Source of the DNA: JAJKIV01 sp036509075
GTDB taxonomy: Bacteria > Gemmatimonadota > Gemmatimonadetes > Gemmatimonadales > Gemmatimonadaceae
Assembly: GCA_036509075.1 (NCBI GenBank)
Contig: DATCGG010000469.1
Coordinates: 1-37,583, forward strand
DNA length: 37,583 bases
Direction: 5' to 3'
Program-made: the position numbers and the translations under genes
Part shown: positions 25,789 to 33,439 of the stretch, in pieces
How the letters are laid out: each line of letters begins with the position of its first letter
Numbering within the stretch: position 1 is the stretch's first letter
The notes under the pieces: generated by a model
The model's database searches: none
What the model saw: only the letters and a program-made list of their open reading frames with translations
What the model was told of the DNA's origin: nothing

Positions 25789-26570
25789 TCGTTCACCGCG
25801 AACAGCGCGTCGGCTCGCGCGAAGTCGTCCTCGTCGGTGATCTTCATCGCCCGCTCACTGCCACGCACAACGACGACGGGCAGCCCGAGACGCTCGAACA
25901 GCGCGGCGTCGTCCGTCGCCGTAATTCGCTCCGAACGCGCCTTCGCGTGTGCCTGCTCGATCAGATCGCGCGGAAATCCCTGCGGCGTCTGCGCGCGCCA
26001 CAAACTCGCTCGCTCGACTGTGCGAACCACACGTCCGGCATCGTCCACTTCCTTGAGCGTATCGACCACTGGCAACGCCGCGATGGCGCCACGGCCCCAG
26101 CGTGCTTCCGCGATTACGCGGTCGATGGTGCCGTCGCTCACGAACGGGCGCGCAGCGTCGTGAATCAGCACGACCTTGACCTCGTCAGGCAGGTCCTCGA
26201 GCCCGTTCGCGACTGATTCGGTGCGCTCGCGGCCGCCCACGGATAGGAGGAGCCGATCGATGTCACATTGAAACAGCCAGGGCGGTGGATCACCAACGAA
26301 CGCCTTCGGCAGCACGCAGACGACCATCGCCACGTCGCGCCGAGCGTGGAATGCTTGCACGCTGTGGAGCAGCATCGGCTTGCCAGCAACCCACCGAAAC
26401 TGTTTGAGCTCGTTGCCACCGACGCGACTTCCCGACCCTGCGGCGACGATCACGACGCCGACATCGGCCTCCTCGCTGCCCGCTCGCAGCTCGGGCGGCG
26501 TGGCGTCGCGCGCAAGATGGCCTGGCGCCCGCACGTCGCCGTGGTGGTCATCACGTCGTTCCGTGCTCAC
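25785..26570 (-). CDS. ispD: 2-C-methyl-D-erythritol 4-phosphate cytidylyltransferase
   Basis: This enzyme of the MEP isoprenoid pathway makes CDP-methylerythritol. IVAAGSGSRVGG with a following Lys-Gln is the nucleotide loop, then LIHDAARPFVS, LWRAQTPQGF and ITATDDAALFE. It is 261 residues from the GTG at 26570, which overlaps the radA stop. The first 35 residues are polar and not family-like; a later start is possible but no better one is visible. IspF is not adjacent. Confidence 0.92.
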   Translation of the reverse strand: MSTERRDDHHGDVRAPGHLARDATPPELRAGSEEADVGVVIVAAGSGSRVGGNELKQFRWVAGKPMLLHSVQAFHARRDVAMVVCVLPKAFVGDPPPWLFQCDIDRLLLSVGGRERTESVANGLEDLPDEVKVVLIHDAARPFVSDGTIDRVIAEARWGRGAIAALPVVDTLKEVDDAGRVVRTVERASLWRAQTPQGFPRDLIEQAHAKARSERITATDDAALFERLGLPVVVVRGSERAMKITDEDDFARADALFAVNE

Positions 26571-27970
26571 GAGAACAAGGATCCGAACAGGTCGCCCACC
26601 GTGCGAATGCCGACCGCGCGAATGCCAGCTGCCGCACGGCGCGGAACGCCGCGATCCGAGAGGTAAGCCGTCGTCATGCCCATCTTCGCGGCTTCAGCCA
26701 GTCGTCGCTCGGATTGCGACACGGGGCGAATCTCGCCACCGAGACCCACCTCTCCGAGGAACACGGCATCCGCTGGCAGCGCGCGGTCGTACACGCTCGA
26801 CGCCAGTGATGCGGCGACGGCCAGGTCGCCGGCCGGCTCCTGCATCCGGATGCCACCGACGACGTTGAGAAACACATCGAGCTGGGCGAACTGAAGACCG
26901 GCCCGCTTGTCGAGCACCGCGAGCAGGAGTGCGAGGCGACGGCCGTCGTACCCGGTGGCCACGCGCTGCGGCGTCCCGAAGCCGGCTTTGGCGGCAAGCG
27001 CCTGGACCTCGACGAGCACGGGACGCGTCCCTTCGAGCAGCGCCGTTACCGCGCTCCCCGACGCCGTCGTTAGGCGATCGCCGAGGAACAGCTCCGACGG
27101 ATTGGCCACCGGCGTCAGGCCGGTCTCGCTCATCCGGAACACGCCGATCTCGTCGACGCTGCCGAACCGGTTCTTCGTGGCGCGAAGCACGCGGTGATCG
27201 AGCGCGCTATCGCCCTCGAAATACAGCACGGTATCGACGATGTGCTCGAGCGTCTTCGGGCCGGCGATCCCACCGCCCTTTGTCACATGGCCCACCACGA
27301 TCACGGCGGTGCCCGATTCCTTGGCGAACCGCATGAGACGCGCGGCGCTTTCGCGCACCTGCCCGACGTTGCCGGGCGCCCCTTCGAGATCAGCTGTGAA
27401 CACGGTCTGGATCGAATCCACGATCATGACGCTCGGGGCGCGCGCACTGGCCGTGGCGAGCACGGTCTCGAGCAGCGTCTCACTCAACAGCTCGACGTCC
27501 CCCGCACTCTCGCCAAGCCGGTCGGCTCGCAGCTTCACCTGAAGCGGCGACTCCTCGCCGGTCACGTACAGCGCCGACCCGCCACGCTCGTTGACCCGTG
27601 CGGCCACCTGGAGCAGGAGCGTCGACTTTCCGATCCCCGGCTCACCGCCAACGAGCACCATGGAACCCGGCACGATGCCGCCGCCGAGGACGAAGTCGAA
27701 CTCGTCGAGGCCGGTGCGAACGCGCTCTGCCTCGGAGCCAACCACCTGGCGGAGCCGCGTCGTGGCGGCAACCGTACCGCCAGCGCCTAACGACTCGGTC
27801 CCGCCGACGCGTCGCGCGCTGCCGCCCCCGGCCCCGACCCGGACTTTCGGCGCCGCGATTTCCTCGACGAGCGTGTTCCATTCGCCGCACGCGTCGCAGC
27901 GCCCCGCCCACTTGGGGTGCTCGGCGCCACATTCCGTACAGCGATAGACGGTCTTGACCTTCGGCGTCAC
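26567..27970 (-). CDS. radA: DNA repair protein RadA
   Basis: This RecA-like branch-migration ATPase works in recombinational repair. It has the C4 zinc finger (CTECGAEHPKWAGRCDACGEW, residues about 11-31), the Walker A GGEPGIGKST, the Walker B VMIVDSIQTV and the RadA-specific KNRFG motif, and a Lon-like C-terminal domain. The 467-residue length is typical. The start is GTG, 7 bases after dnaB. Confidence 0.97.
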   Translation of the reverse strand: MTPKVKTVYRCTECGAEHPKWAGRCDACGEWNTLVEEIAAPKVRVGAGGGSARRVGGTESLGAGGTVAATTRLRQVVGSEAERVRTGLDEFDFVLGGGIVPGSMVLVGGEPGIGKSTLLLQVAARVNERGGSALYVTGEESPLQVKLRADRLGESAGDVELLSETLLETVLATASARAPSVMIVDSIQTVFTADLEGAPGNVGQVRESAARLMRFAKESGTAVIVVGHVTKGGGIAGPKTLEHIVDTVLYFEGDSALDHRVLRATKNRFGSVDEIGVFRMSETGLTPVANPSELFLGDRLTTASGSAVTALLEGTRPVLVEVQALAAKAGFGTPQRVATGYDGRRLALLLAVLDKRAGLQFAQLDVFLNVVGGIRMQEPAGDLAVAASLASSVYDRALPADAVFLGEVGLGGEIRPVSQSERRLAEAAKMGMTTAYLSDRGVPRRAAAGIRAVGIRTVGDLFGSLFS

Positions 27971-27977
27971 AGCGCGA

Positions 27978-29396
27978 TCAGGTGGTTTGTCGGGCCGTGT
28001 AGTTCTCGAAGCGTGTGTACTGCTTGTGGAAGAACAGATTCACCGTGCCGATCGGACCGTTGCGCTGCTTGAGCACGATGATCTCCGCTCGCCCCTCGAG
28101 TGAGTTTCCGTCTTTGTCTACCGGGGGCCCTTCGTGGCGGCTCTCCGCGTACACCTCTGGGCGGTAGATCGCCATCACCAGATCCGCGTCCTGCTCGATC
28201 GCACCGGATTCCCGAAGGTCCGAGAGCTGCGGACGCTTGTTCTCGCCCGTGCGCTGCTCGGGCGCGCGCGAGAGCTGCGACAACGCGACCACGGGGACTG
28301 CCAGCTCTTTCGCCAGCGCCTTGAGCGATCGCGAGATCTGACTGATCTCCTGCTGACGGTTCTCGGCACTCATCGGCCCCTGAATGAGCTGCAGGTAGTC
28401 GACGATGATGAGCCCGAGCCCGGAGTCTGCCTTGAGGCGGCGCGACTTGGACCGCATCTCGAGCAGCGTGATGCCCGCCGCATCATCGATGTAAACGGGC
28501 GCCGACGACAGGATGCCCGCCGCCCGCGCGAGACGCGAGTAGTCGTCATCACGCAGCATGCCTTTGCGGAGCCGCTGCGCATCGATGCGGGCTTCGCTCG
28601 TGAGGAGTCTCTGCACGAGAGACTCTTTACTCATTTCCAGCGAAAAGATCGCAATCGAAGTGTTGTGCTCGATAGCGGCGTGTTGCGCGATGTTGAGCAC
28701 CAACGCCGTCTTTCCCATCGACGGACGCGCCGCGATGATCACGAGGTCCGAGGGCTGGAAGCCGGACGTCAGCTCGTCGAGGTCGTGGAAGCCGCTCGCC
28801 ACACCCGTGATCGATTTGCCGCCGCGCTGAAGCGCTTCGATGCGCTCCATGGTCGGCCACATCAGCTCCTTGATGCGCGTGAAGCCGCCCGAGCCCTGCT
28901 GCTGGCTGACCTGGAAGATCTTCTGTTCGGCTTCGTCGAGCAGTTCGGCGGCCTGCGTGCGTCCCTCGAAGGCCTCGCTGACGATCGATGTCGATACCTC
29001 GATCAGGCTTCGCAGAAGCGCTTTCTCGCGCACGATGCGCGCGTGAAACTCGACGTTGGCCGCCGTGGGCACGGCGTCGACGAGGAAGGCGATGTACTCC
29101 TTGCCGCCGCTCGCGCCGAGCTCTCCGCGGCGATCGAGCTCGTCGGCGAGCGTAAGCGGATCGGCTACGGCGCCGCGCTCGGTGATCGCGACGAGCGCGC
29201 GGAAGATCCTGCGATGCCGCTCCGCGTAGAACATCGCGTCGTTGACATACTCGGCCGCGCGCATGATCGCGTCGCCATCCATGAGCATGGCGGCGAGCAC
29301 TGCTTGCTCGGCGTCCTCCGAATACGGAGGGCGCCGCTCGCTGTACGGGTCACGCCCCTGCGGCGCGATCGAGAATTCGACGGGCGAGCTGGACAT
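27978..29396 (-). CDS. dnaB: Replicative DNA helicase
   Basis: This is the hexameric helicase of the replication fork. The N-terminal primase-interacting domain begins at PYSEDAEQAVLAAML. Walker A is ARPSMGKTAL and Walker B LIIVDYLQLI, followed by LSQLSRAPEQR and SGAIEQDADLV. It has 472 residues with no intein. Its ATG at 29396 lies 47 bases inside the upstream glycosylase gene. No later start precedes the conserved domain, so the overlap appears real. Confidence 0.97.
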   Translation of the reverse strand: MSSSPVEFSIAPQGRDPYSERRPPYSEDAEQAVLAAMLMDGDAIMRAAEYVNDAMFYAERHRRIFRALVAITERGAVADPLTLADELDRRGELGASGGKEYIAFLVDAVPTAANVEFHARIVREKALLRSLIEVSTSIVSEAFEGRTQAAELLDEAEQKIFQVSQQQGSGGFTRIKELMWPTMERIEALQRGGKSITGVASGFHDLDELTSGFQPSDLVIIAARPSMGKTALVLNIAQHAAIEHNTSIAIFSLEMSKESLVQRLLTSEARIDAQRLRKGMLRDDDYSRLARAAGILSSAPVYIDDAAGITLLEMRSKSRRLKADSGLGLIIVDYLQLIQGPMSAENRQQEISQISRSLKALAKELAVPVVALSQLSRAPEQRTGENKRPQLSDLRESGAIEQDADLVMAIYRPEVYAESRHEGPPVDKDGNSLEGRAEIIVLKQRNGPIGTVNLFFHKQYTRFENYTARQTT

Positions 29397-30435
29397 CTTC
29401 CCAGGTTGGGCGCTTCCACGCAGGATTGCGCAGCAGCGCGGCGGGGTGATACGTGACGATCAACGGAATGCCGTAGTACTTGTGCACAGAGCCGCGCAAT
29501 TTACCGATCGACAGCTTGGTTTCGAGCAGCGTCTGTGCGGCGAACGTCCCGAACGCGACGATCACTTTCGGGCGAATGACCTCGAGCTGCCGGACCAGGT
29601 ACGGACTGCACGCTTCGACCTCTTGCGGCATCGGGTTGCGATTGCCGGGTGGTCGATGCTTGAGCACGTTGCAGATGAACACATCCTCTCGCCGCAAGTT
29701 AATGGCGGCGAGAATCTTCGTGAGAAGTTGGCCCGCCTGTCCGACGAACGCGAGACCTTGCTTGTCCTCGTTCTCACCCGGCGCCTCGCCAACGCACACC
29801 AACTCGGCGGTCGGGCTGCCCTGTCCAGGCACCGGCTTCGTTGCGGTCCGATAGAGCGGGCATTTCGTGCACTTGGCGATCAGCTCCGCGAGCTGATCGA
29901 GTGTGCCGACGCCGCTGAGCGGGCCACCAAAAAGTTCACGACTCGCCGTGCCGACAACGATGCCCGGTGTTGGTTCGCCAGCTGGTGGCGGTGTTGGTCG
30001 AACGCGCGGCATGGCCTGAGGAGTCGGACGCATGACGTACGCTGGCGGTCCCGCGACCGCGTCCTCCGGTGCGTCCGCATCGTCGAGATCATCGGGACGA
30101 GGCGGAGGGGCCGGCGGCTGCGGCGGTGGTGCATCCGATGCGCCGGGTCTCGACAGCGTCGGCGCGCGCGACGGCTCGTTCCCGGCTGCGCGCAGGACCG
30201 CGCGCCAGTCGGGCGAATCCGCGGGCATATCATCCACGCGTGCGCTCGTCGTCGTGGAAGGCTCGCGTGGTTCCTCGCTTCGGCGCGGGGCCGAACCGCT
30301 GTCCTTCGCTCCCACGCTTGAGGCGCCGAGGATGCGCATTACGTCCTCGACTGACATGCCATCGAGAATGAGCTCGCGTTCGCCCATCTCGCGACGCTGC
30401 TCGAGGTATCGCCGAAGCTGCTCTTTAGCGTCCAT
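29350..30435 (-). CDS. Uracil-DNA glycosylase, family 4-like, with a long N-terminal extension
   Basis: This enzyme removes uracil from DNA. The catalytic part covers about residues 175-361: CTKCPLYR with two cluster Cys, then GEAPGENEDKQGLAFVG (uracil pocket), CNVLKHRPPGNRNP, CSPYL with the remaining ligands, and TYHPAALLRNP. Such proteins carry a [4Fe-4S] cluster. Residues 1-170 are an extension containing a helical lead followed by about 120 residues of Pro/Ala/Asp/Arg-rich low complexity, unlike the compact 190-220 residue family core. It lies 3 bases after coaBC and overlaps dnaB by 47 bases. Confidence 0.92.
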   Translation of the reverse strand: MDAKEQLRRYLEQRREMGERELILDGMSVEDVMRILGASSVGAKDSGSAPRRSEEPREPSTTTSARVDDMPADSPDWRAVLRAAGNEPSRAPTLSRPGASDAPPPQPPAPPPRPDDLDDADAPEDAVAGPPAYVMRPTPQAMPRVRPTPPPAGEPTPGIVVGTASRELFGGPLSGVGTLDQLAELIAKCTKCPLYRTATKPVPGQGSPTAELVCVGEAPGENEDKQGLAFVGQAGQLLTKILAAINLRREDVFICNVLKHRPPGNRNPMPQEVEACSPYLVRQLEVIRPKVIVAFGTFAAQTLLETKLSIGKLRGSVHKYYGIPLIVTYHPAALLRNPAWKRPTWEDVQLARRILDRAAGA

Positions 30436-30438
30436 GCA

Positions 30439-31644
30439 TCAACGAGCCATCAACCGCTCGACCCGGTCGAGAATGAGGTCCGCGACGTCGATCTTGCCGA
30501 GGAGCGGCTGAGCGTCGGCGCGTCCATCGCGATCGATGAACGTCACGCGATTCGTATCCACCGAGAAACCGGCGCCCGGTTCGGTCGCATCGTTCACGAC
30601 AATCAGGTCGAGCTGTTTGGACACCAACTTTCCCCGTCCGTGCTCCACCGGCGAGTTGGTTTCCAGCGCGAATCCCACCGTCACCAATGCGTCGGATCGT
30701 GATCGGATCGTCGATGCAAGAATATCCGGCGTCGGCTCGAGTGCGATGGATGGCGGGGCGTTGGCCTTTTTGATCTTCTGCGTCGCCGGCGCGGCGGGGC
30801 GAAAATCCGCTGGAGCCGCAGCCATGATCAGTGCGTCCGCGCTCCCGATCGCCGCAGCGACGGCGTCACGCATCTGCTCGGTCGTTTCGACGAACGTCAC
30901 GGTCGGGCCGGCTGGCGGCGCGATGGAAAGCGGGCCCGCGATGAGCTTCACGTCCGCTCCTCGGCGCCAGGCTGCCGCGGCAATGGCAATACCCATCTTG
31001 CCGCTGCTTCGGTTGGAAATGAACCGAACGGGATCAATCGGTTCACGCGTCGGACCCGCCGTCACCACGACGCGCCGCCCGCGCAGTGACCCTCGCGACT
31101 CGAGCACACGGCCGACGTGTGCGACGATCGTCTCCGGTTCCGGAAGACGCCCTGGTCCGCTTCCCTCACCAACGGCGAGGGCACCAGCGTCCGGCTCGAG
31201 TATCGTGTAGCCGATCTCGCGAAGCCGGCCCACGTTCGCCGTCGTCTGTGGATGCGCCCACATCCGGTCGTTCATCGCGGGAACGATCAGCACCGGCGCG
31301 GTTGCCGCGAGCAGGCACGCGCTCAGGAGATCGTCCGCGTTGCCATTCGCGGCGCGTGCGATGAAGTCCGCGGTTGCGGGTGCGACCACAATCGCGTGCG
31401 CCGCGCGCGCCAGCTTGATGTGATCGAGGGCGTGCCCCTCGGCGATGAGGGCCGTGTGAACGGGCCGTCCGGTGAGCGCCTCGAACGTGATCGCGCCGAT
31501 GAATTCGGCCGCGGATCGCGTGAGCACCACGTCCACCGCCGCCCCGGCCTGTGTGAGCAGGCGAGCGATCCACGCCGACTTGTAGGCCGCGATCCCACCC
31601 GTTACGCCGAGAAGGATGCGGCGCTGATCGAAGGGCCGAGTCAC
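30439..31644 (-). CDS. coaBC: Bifunctional phosphopantothenoylcysteine decarboxylase / phosphopantothenate-cysteine ligase
   Basis: This enzyme carries out two steps of coenzyme A synthesis. The CoaC half (about 1-185) has the FMN-binding GVTGGIAAYKS, the catalytic-side His region GHALDHIKLARAA, and the PAMNDRMW motif. The CoaB half has VTAGPTREPIDPVRF, SNRSSGKMG and the catalytic Lys region KIKKANAP. It has 401 residues from a GTG start, 19 bases after rpoZ, a pairing found in many bacteria. Confidence 0.96.
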   Translation of the reverse strand: MTRPFDQRRILLGVTGGIAAYKSAWIARLLTQAGAAVDVVLTRSAAEFIGAITFEALTGRPVHTALIAEGHALDHIKLARAAHAIVVAPATADFIARAANGNADDLLSACLLAATAPVLIVPAMNDRMWAHPQTTANVGRLREIGYTILEPDAGALAVGEGSGPGRLPEPETIVAHVGRVLESRGSLRGRRVVVTAGPTREPIDPVRFISNRSSGKMGIAIAAAAWRRGADVKLIAGPLSIAPPAGPTVTFVETTEQMRDAVAAAIGSADALIMAAAPADFRPAAPATQKIKKANAPPSIALEPTPDILASTIRSRSDALVTVGFALETNSPVEHGRGKLVSKQLDLIVVNDATEPGAGFSVDTNRVTFIDRDGRADAQPLLGKIDVADLILDRVERLMAR

Positions 31645-31663
31645 TCGGACCCTCGCGACCTCC

Positions 31664-31876
31664 TCACCCCTCGGCTCTCCGCTTCGGCACCACGCGATAC
31701 TGGATCTCGCCCGTCGACAGCTCTTCGAGGGACCGTGTGGTCAGCTTCTTCTCCCGCGACGACGAGCGATCGCGCGGAAACTCGTTCAGCACGCGCGCGA
31801 ACTTCGCGGCGACGAGAACGCCGAGGTACTTGTTGCCTGCGTGTTTCGCGACTTCTCCGGGTGTGTACACTCGCAT
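31664..31876 (-). CDS. rpoZ: RNA polymerase omega subunit
   Basis: This small subunit helps assemble RNA polymerase and supports ppGpp binding in some bacteria. I start at ATG 31876 (MRVYTPGEVAKHAG), giving 70 residues. A TTG three codons earlier overlaps the gmk stop and is the alternative. GNKYLGVLVAAKFAR matches the conserved omega helix, and it has the usual small size. Its location between gmk and coaBC is the common bacterial order. Confidence 0.88.
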   Translation of the reverse strand: MRVYTPGEVAKHAGNKYLGVLVAAKFARVLNEFPRDRSSSREKKLTTRSLEELSTGEIQYRVVPKRRAEG

Positions 31877-31881
31877 GTTAC

Positions 31882-32532
31882 TCAAGTCCTGATTGAAGAG
31901 TATTCGTGAATCTGACGATCGAGCGCGTCGATCAGCTCGGCCAACCGTTCCTCGAGCAAAGGCAGCCGCGCGTGCCGCACCGTTTCCGCGTCCACGATCG
32001 ACGTCACCTGCGTGTACGCGCGCTCGAGATTGTCGTTCACCACCACGTATTGGTACCTGCCGACTTCCCTCAACTCCTCGCGCGCCGATCGCAGTCGTAC
32101 GAGCAGCTTGCGATGGTCCTCCGTCTGTCGCGCGCGCAACCGATCGATGAGCACATCGGTCGACGGCGGCAGCAGGAACACGAGCACCGACTCGGGAAAC
32201 GCCCGTGCAAATTGTCGAGCGCCCTGCACATCGATGTCCATGATCACGTGCTTGCCTGACGCGAGCACGCGCTGCACCTCGCTGCGGAGCGTTCCGTACA
32301 GATTCCCATGAACTACCGCGGACTCGGCGAACTCGTCGAGGGCCCGCTTGCTTTCGAACTCGTCCTTCGAGAGGAAAAAGTAGTCTTTCCCCTCATGCTC
32401 CCCGGGGCGGGCGGCGCGCGTGGTGCACGACACCGAGTAGCCCACGTCCTGCCGGCGCTCGAGCAGCATCCGAGCGATCGTCGTCTTGCCGCCGCCCGAC
32501 GGCGACGACAGGATCAGCGGAAACGGATTCAT
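31882..32532 (-). CDS. gmk: Guanylate kinase
   Basis: This enzyme phosphorylates GMP to GDP. The P-loop is SSPSGGGKTTIA (residues about 9-20), and the GMP-binding part has SCTTRAARPGEHEGKDYFF and IDVQGARQF. The 216-residue length is typical. Its ATG overlaps the yicC stop by 4 bases. Confidence 0.97.
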   Translation of the reverse strand: MNPFPLILSSPSGGGKTTIARMLLERRQDVGYSVSCTTRAARPGEHEGKDYFFLSKDEFESKRALDEFAESAVVHGNLYGTLRSEVQRVLASGKHVIMDIDVQGARQFARAFPESVLVFLLPPSTDVLIDRLRARQTEDHRKLLVRLRSAREELREVGRYQYVVVNDNLERAYTQVTSIVDAETVRHARLPLLEERLAELIDALDRQIHEYSSIRT

Positions 32533-33398
32533 TCCAGGTTTTCCACCTGCTCCCGAATCCGTTCCAGCTCCTCCTTGATCGTTACCACGTCCTGCAGCAT
32601 TGCCGCGTCATTGGCTTTGCTGCCCGTCGTATTCGCTTCGCGCAGCATTTCCTGCAACAGGAATCCGAGCCGTTTTCCGACCGGCTCGCCTCCGCTCTGC
32701 TCCAGCGCCGCGCGAAACGCGGCGATGTGCGATGCGAACCGCTGTAGTTCCTCCTGCACATCGAGCCGATCGGCGAGGATCGCGATCTCCTGAGCGAGGC
32801 GCTGCTCGTCGACCGCCATGCCTTCCGTCAGCACGCGAACCGATTCGCGCAGCCGGTCTCGCTGCGCGATGATCCGTTCCGGCGCCCTGGCGGCGATGCG
32901 CGAGAGCGCTCCGTCGACCAGGGCAAGACGCTCGAGCAGATACGCCGCCAACCGCCGGCCTTCGTCGGCGCGTGACTTCGTCAGTGTCTCGATCGCCAAC
33001 TCGACGATCGACGTGAGCTCCGCGGGCGTTCCTTCCGTTCCGTCGTCCTCTGACGCCAGCACGTCAGGCATCCGAAGGATCGTCGCGACGTCGATCGTGC
33101 CATCGAGCCCGTGCCGGTCTCGCAGATCGCGCAGCATTGCCGCGTAGCTCGCGAACCGCTGCTCGTCGATCGAGCCCATGCTCGACGTGCGTTCGGTTCG
33201 CGCGGACAGCGTGACATGACCGCGCGCGATCTTTCGACGAAGCGATTCCCTCACCTCCGGTTCCCAACGAGACAGCTCGCTCGGCAGCTTGATGCTCGGC
33301 GAGAAGAACCGATGGTTGACGGTTCTCAGCTCGACGCTCACGCGCGACCCGCCGACCAGGCCCTGGGCGGCACCGAAACCCGTCATGCTTCGGATCAT
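32529..33398 (-). CDS. YicC-family endoribonuclease
   Basis: The 289-residue protein starts with MIRSMTGFG, the family hallmark, and shows VELRTVNHRFFS and, near the end, FLLQEMLREANTTGSKAND and a helical tail. The family is known from E. coli YicC, an endoribonuclease. I use the ATG at 33398; a TTG two codons earlier is the alternative. It is the first gene of a tightly packed run through gmk and rpoZ to gapA. Only about 6 bases of leader would follow the predicted start point. Confidence 0.92.
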   Translation of the reverse strand: MIRSMTGFGAAQGLVGGSRVSVELRTVNHRFFSPSIKLPSELSRWEPEVRESLRRKIARGHVTLSARTERTSSMGSIDEQRFASYAAMLRDLRDRHGLDGTIDVATILRMPDVLASEDDGTEGTPAELTSIVELAIETLTKSRADEGRRLAAYLLERLALVDGALSRIAARAPERIIAQRDRLRESVRVLTEGMAVDEQRLAQEIAILADRLDVQEELQRFASHIAAFRAALEQSGGEPVGKRLGFLLQEMLREANTTGSKANDAAMLQDVVTIKEELERIREQVENLE

Positions 33399-33410
33399 TG
33401 ACAATCGCGC

Positions 33411-33439
33411 AAGTTATGAGCTGACAAGGACCTTGTCAA
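33411..33439 (-). promoter_or_regulatory. Promoter of the yicC-gmk-rpoZ-coaBC operon
   Basis: A perfect -35 TTGACA (33439-33434), 17 bases and the -10 TAACTT (33416-33411). The -35 overlaps the last codons of the upstream outer-membrane gene. The predicted start near 33404 lies about 6 bases before the yicC ATG, so the message would be nearly leaderless. Confidence 0.65.
33422..33438. repeat. 17 bp palindrome over the yicC -35 box
   Basis: TGACAAGG-A-CCTTGTCA is a perfect 8 bp inverted repeat with a 1-base centre. One arm covers most of the -35 box and includes the stop of the upstream outer-membrane gene. A dimeric regulator bound here would block the promoter, so it is a good operator candidate. 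Confidence 0.55.

Noticed and set aside
28134..29456. Plus-strand open frame of 440 codons opposite dnaB
   Set aside because: A shadow of dnaB. It has no motif and an Arg/Asp/His-skewed composition.
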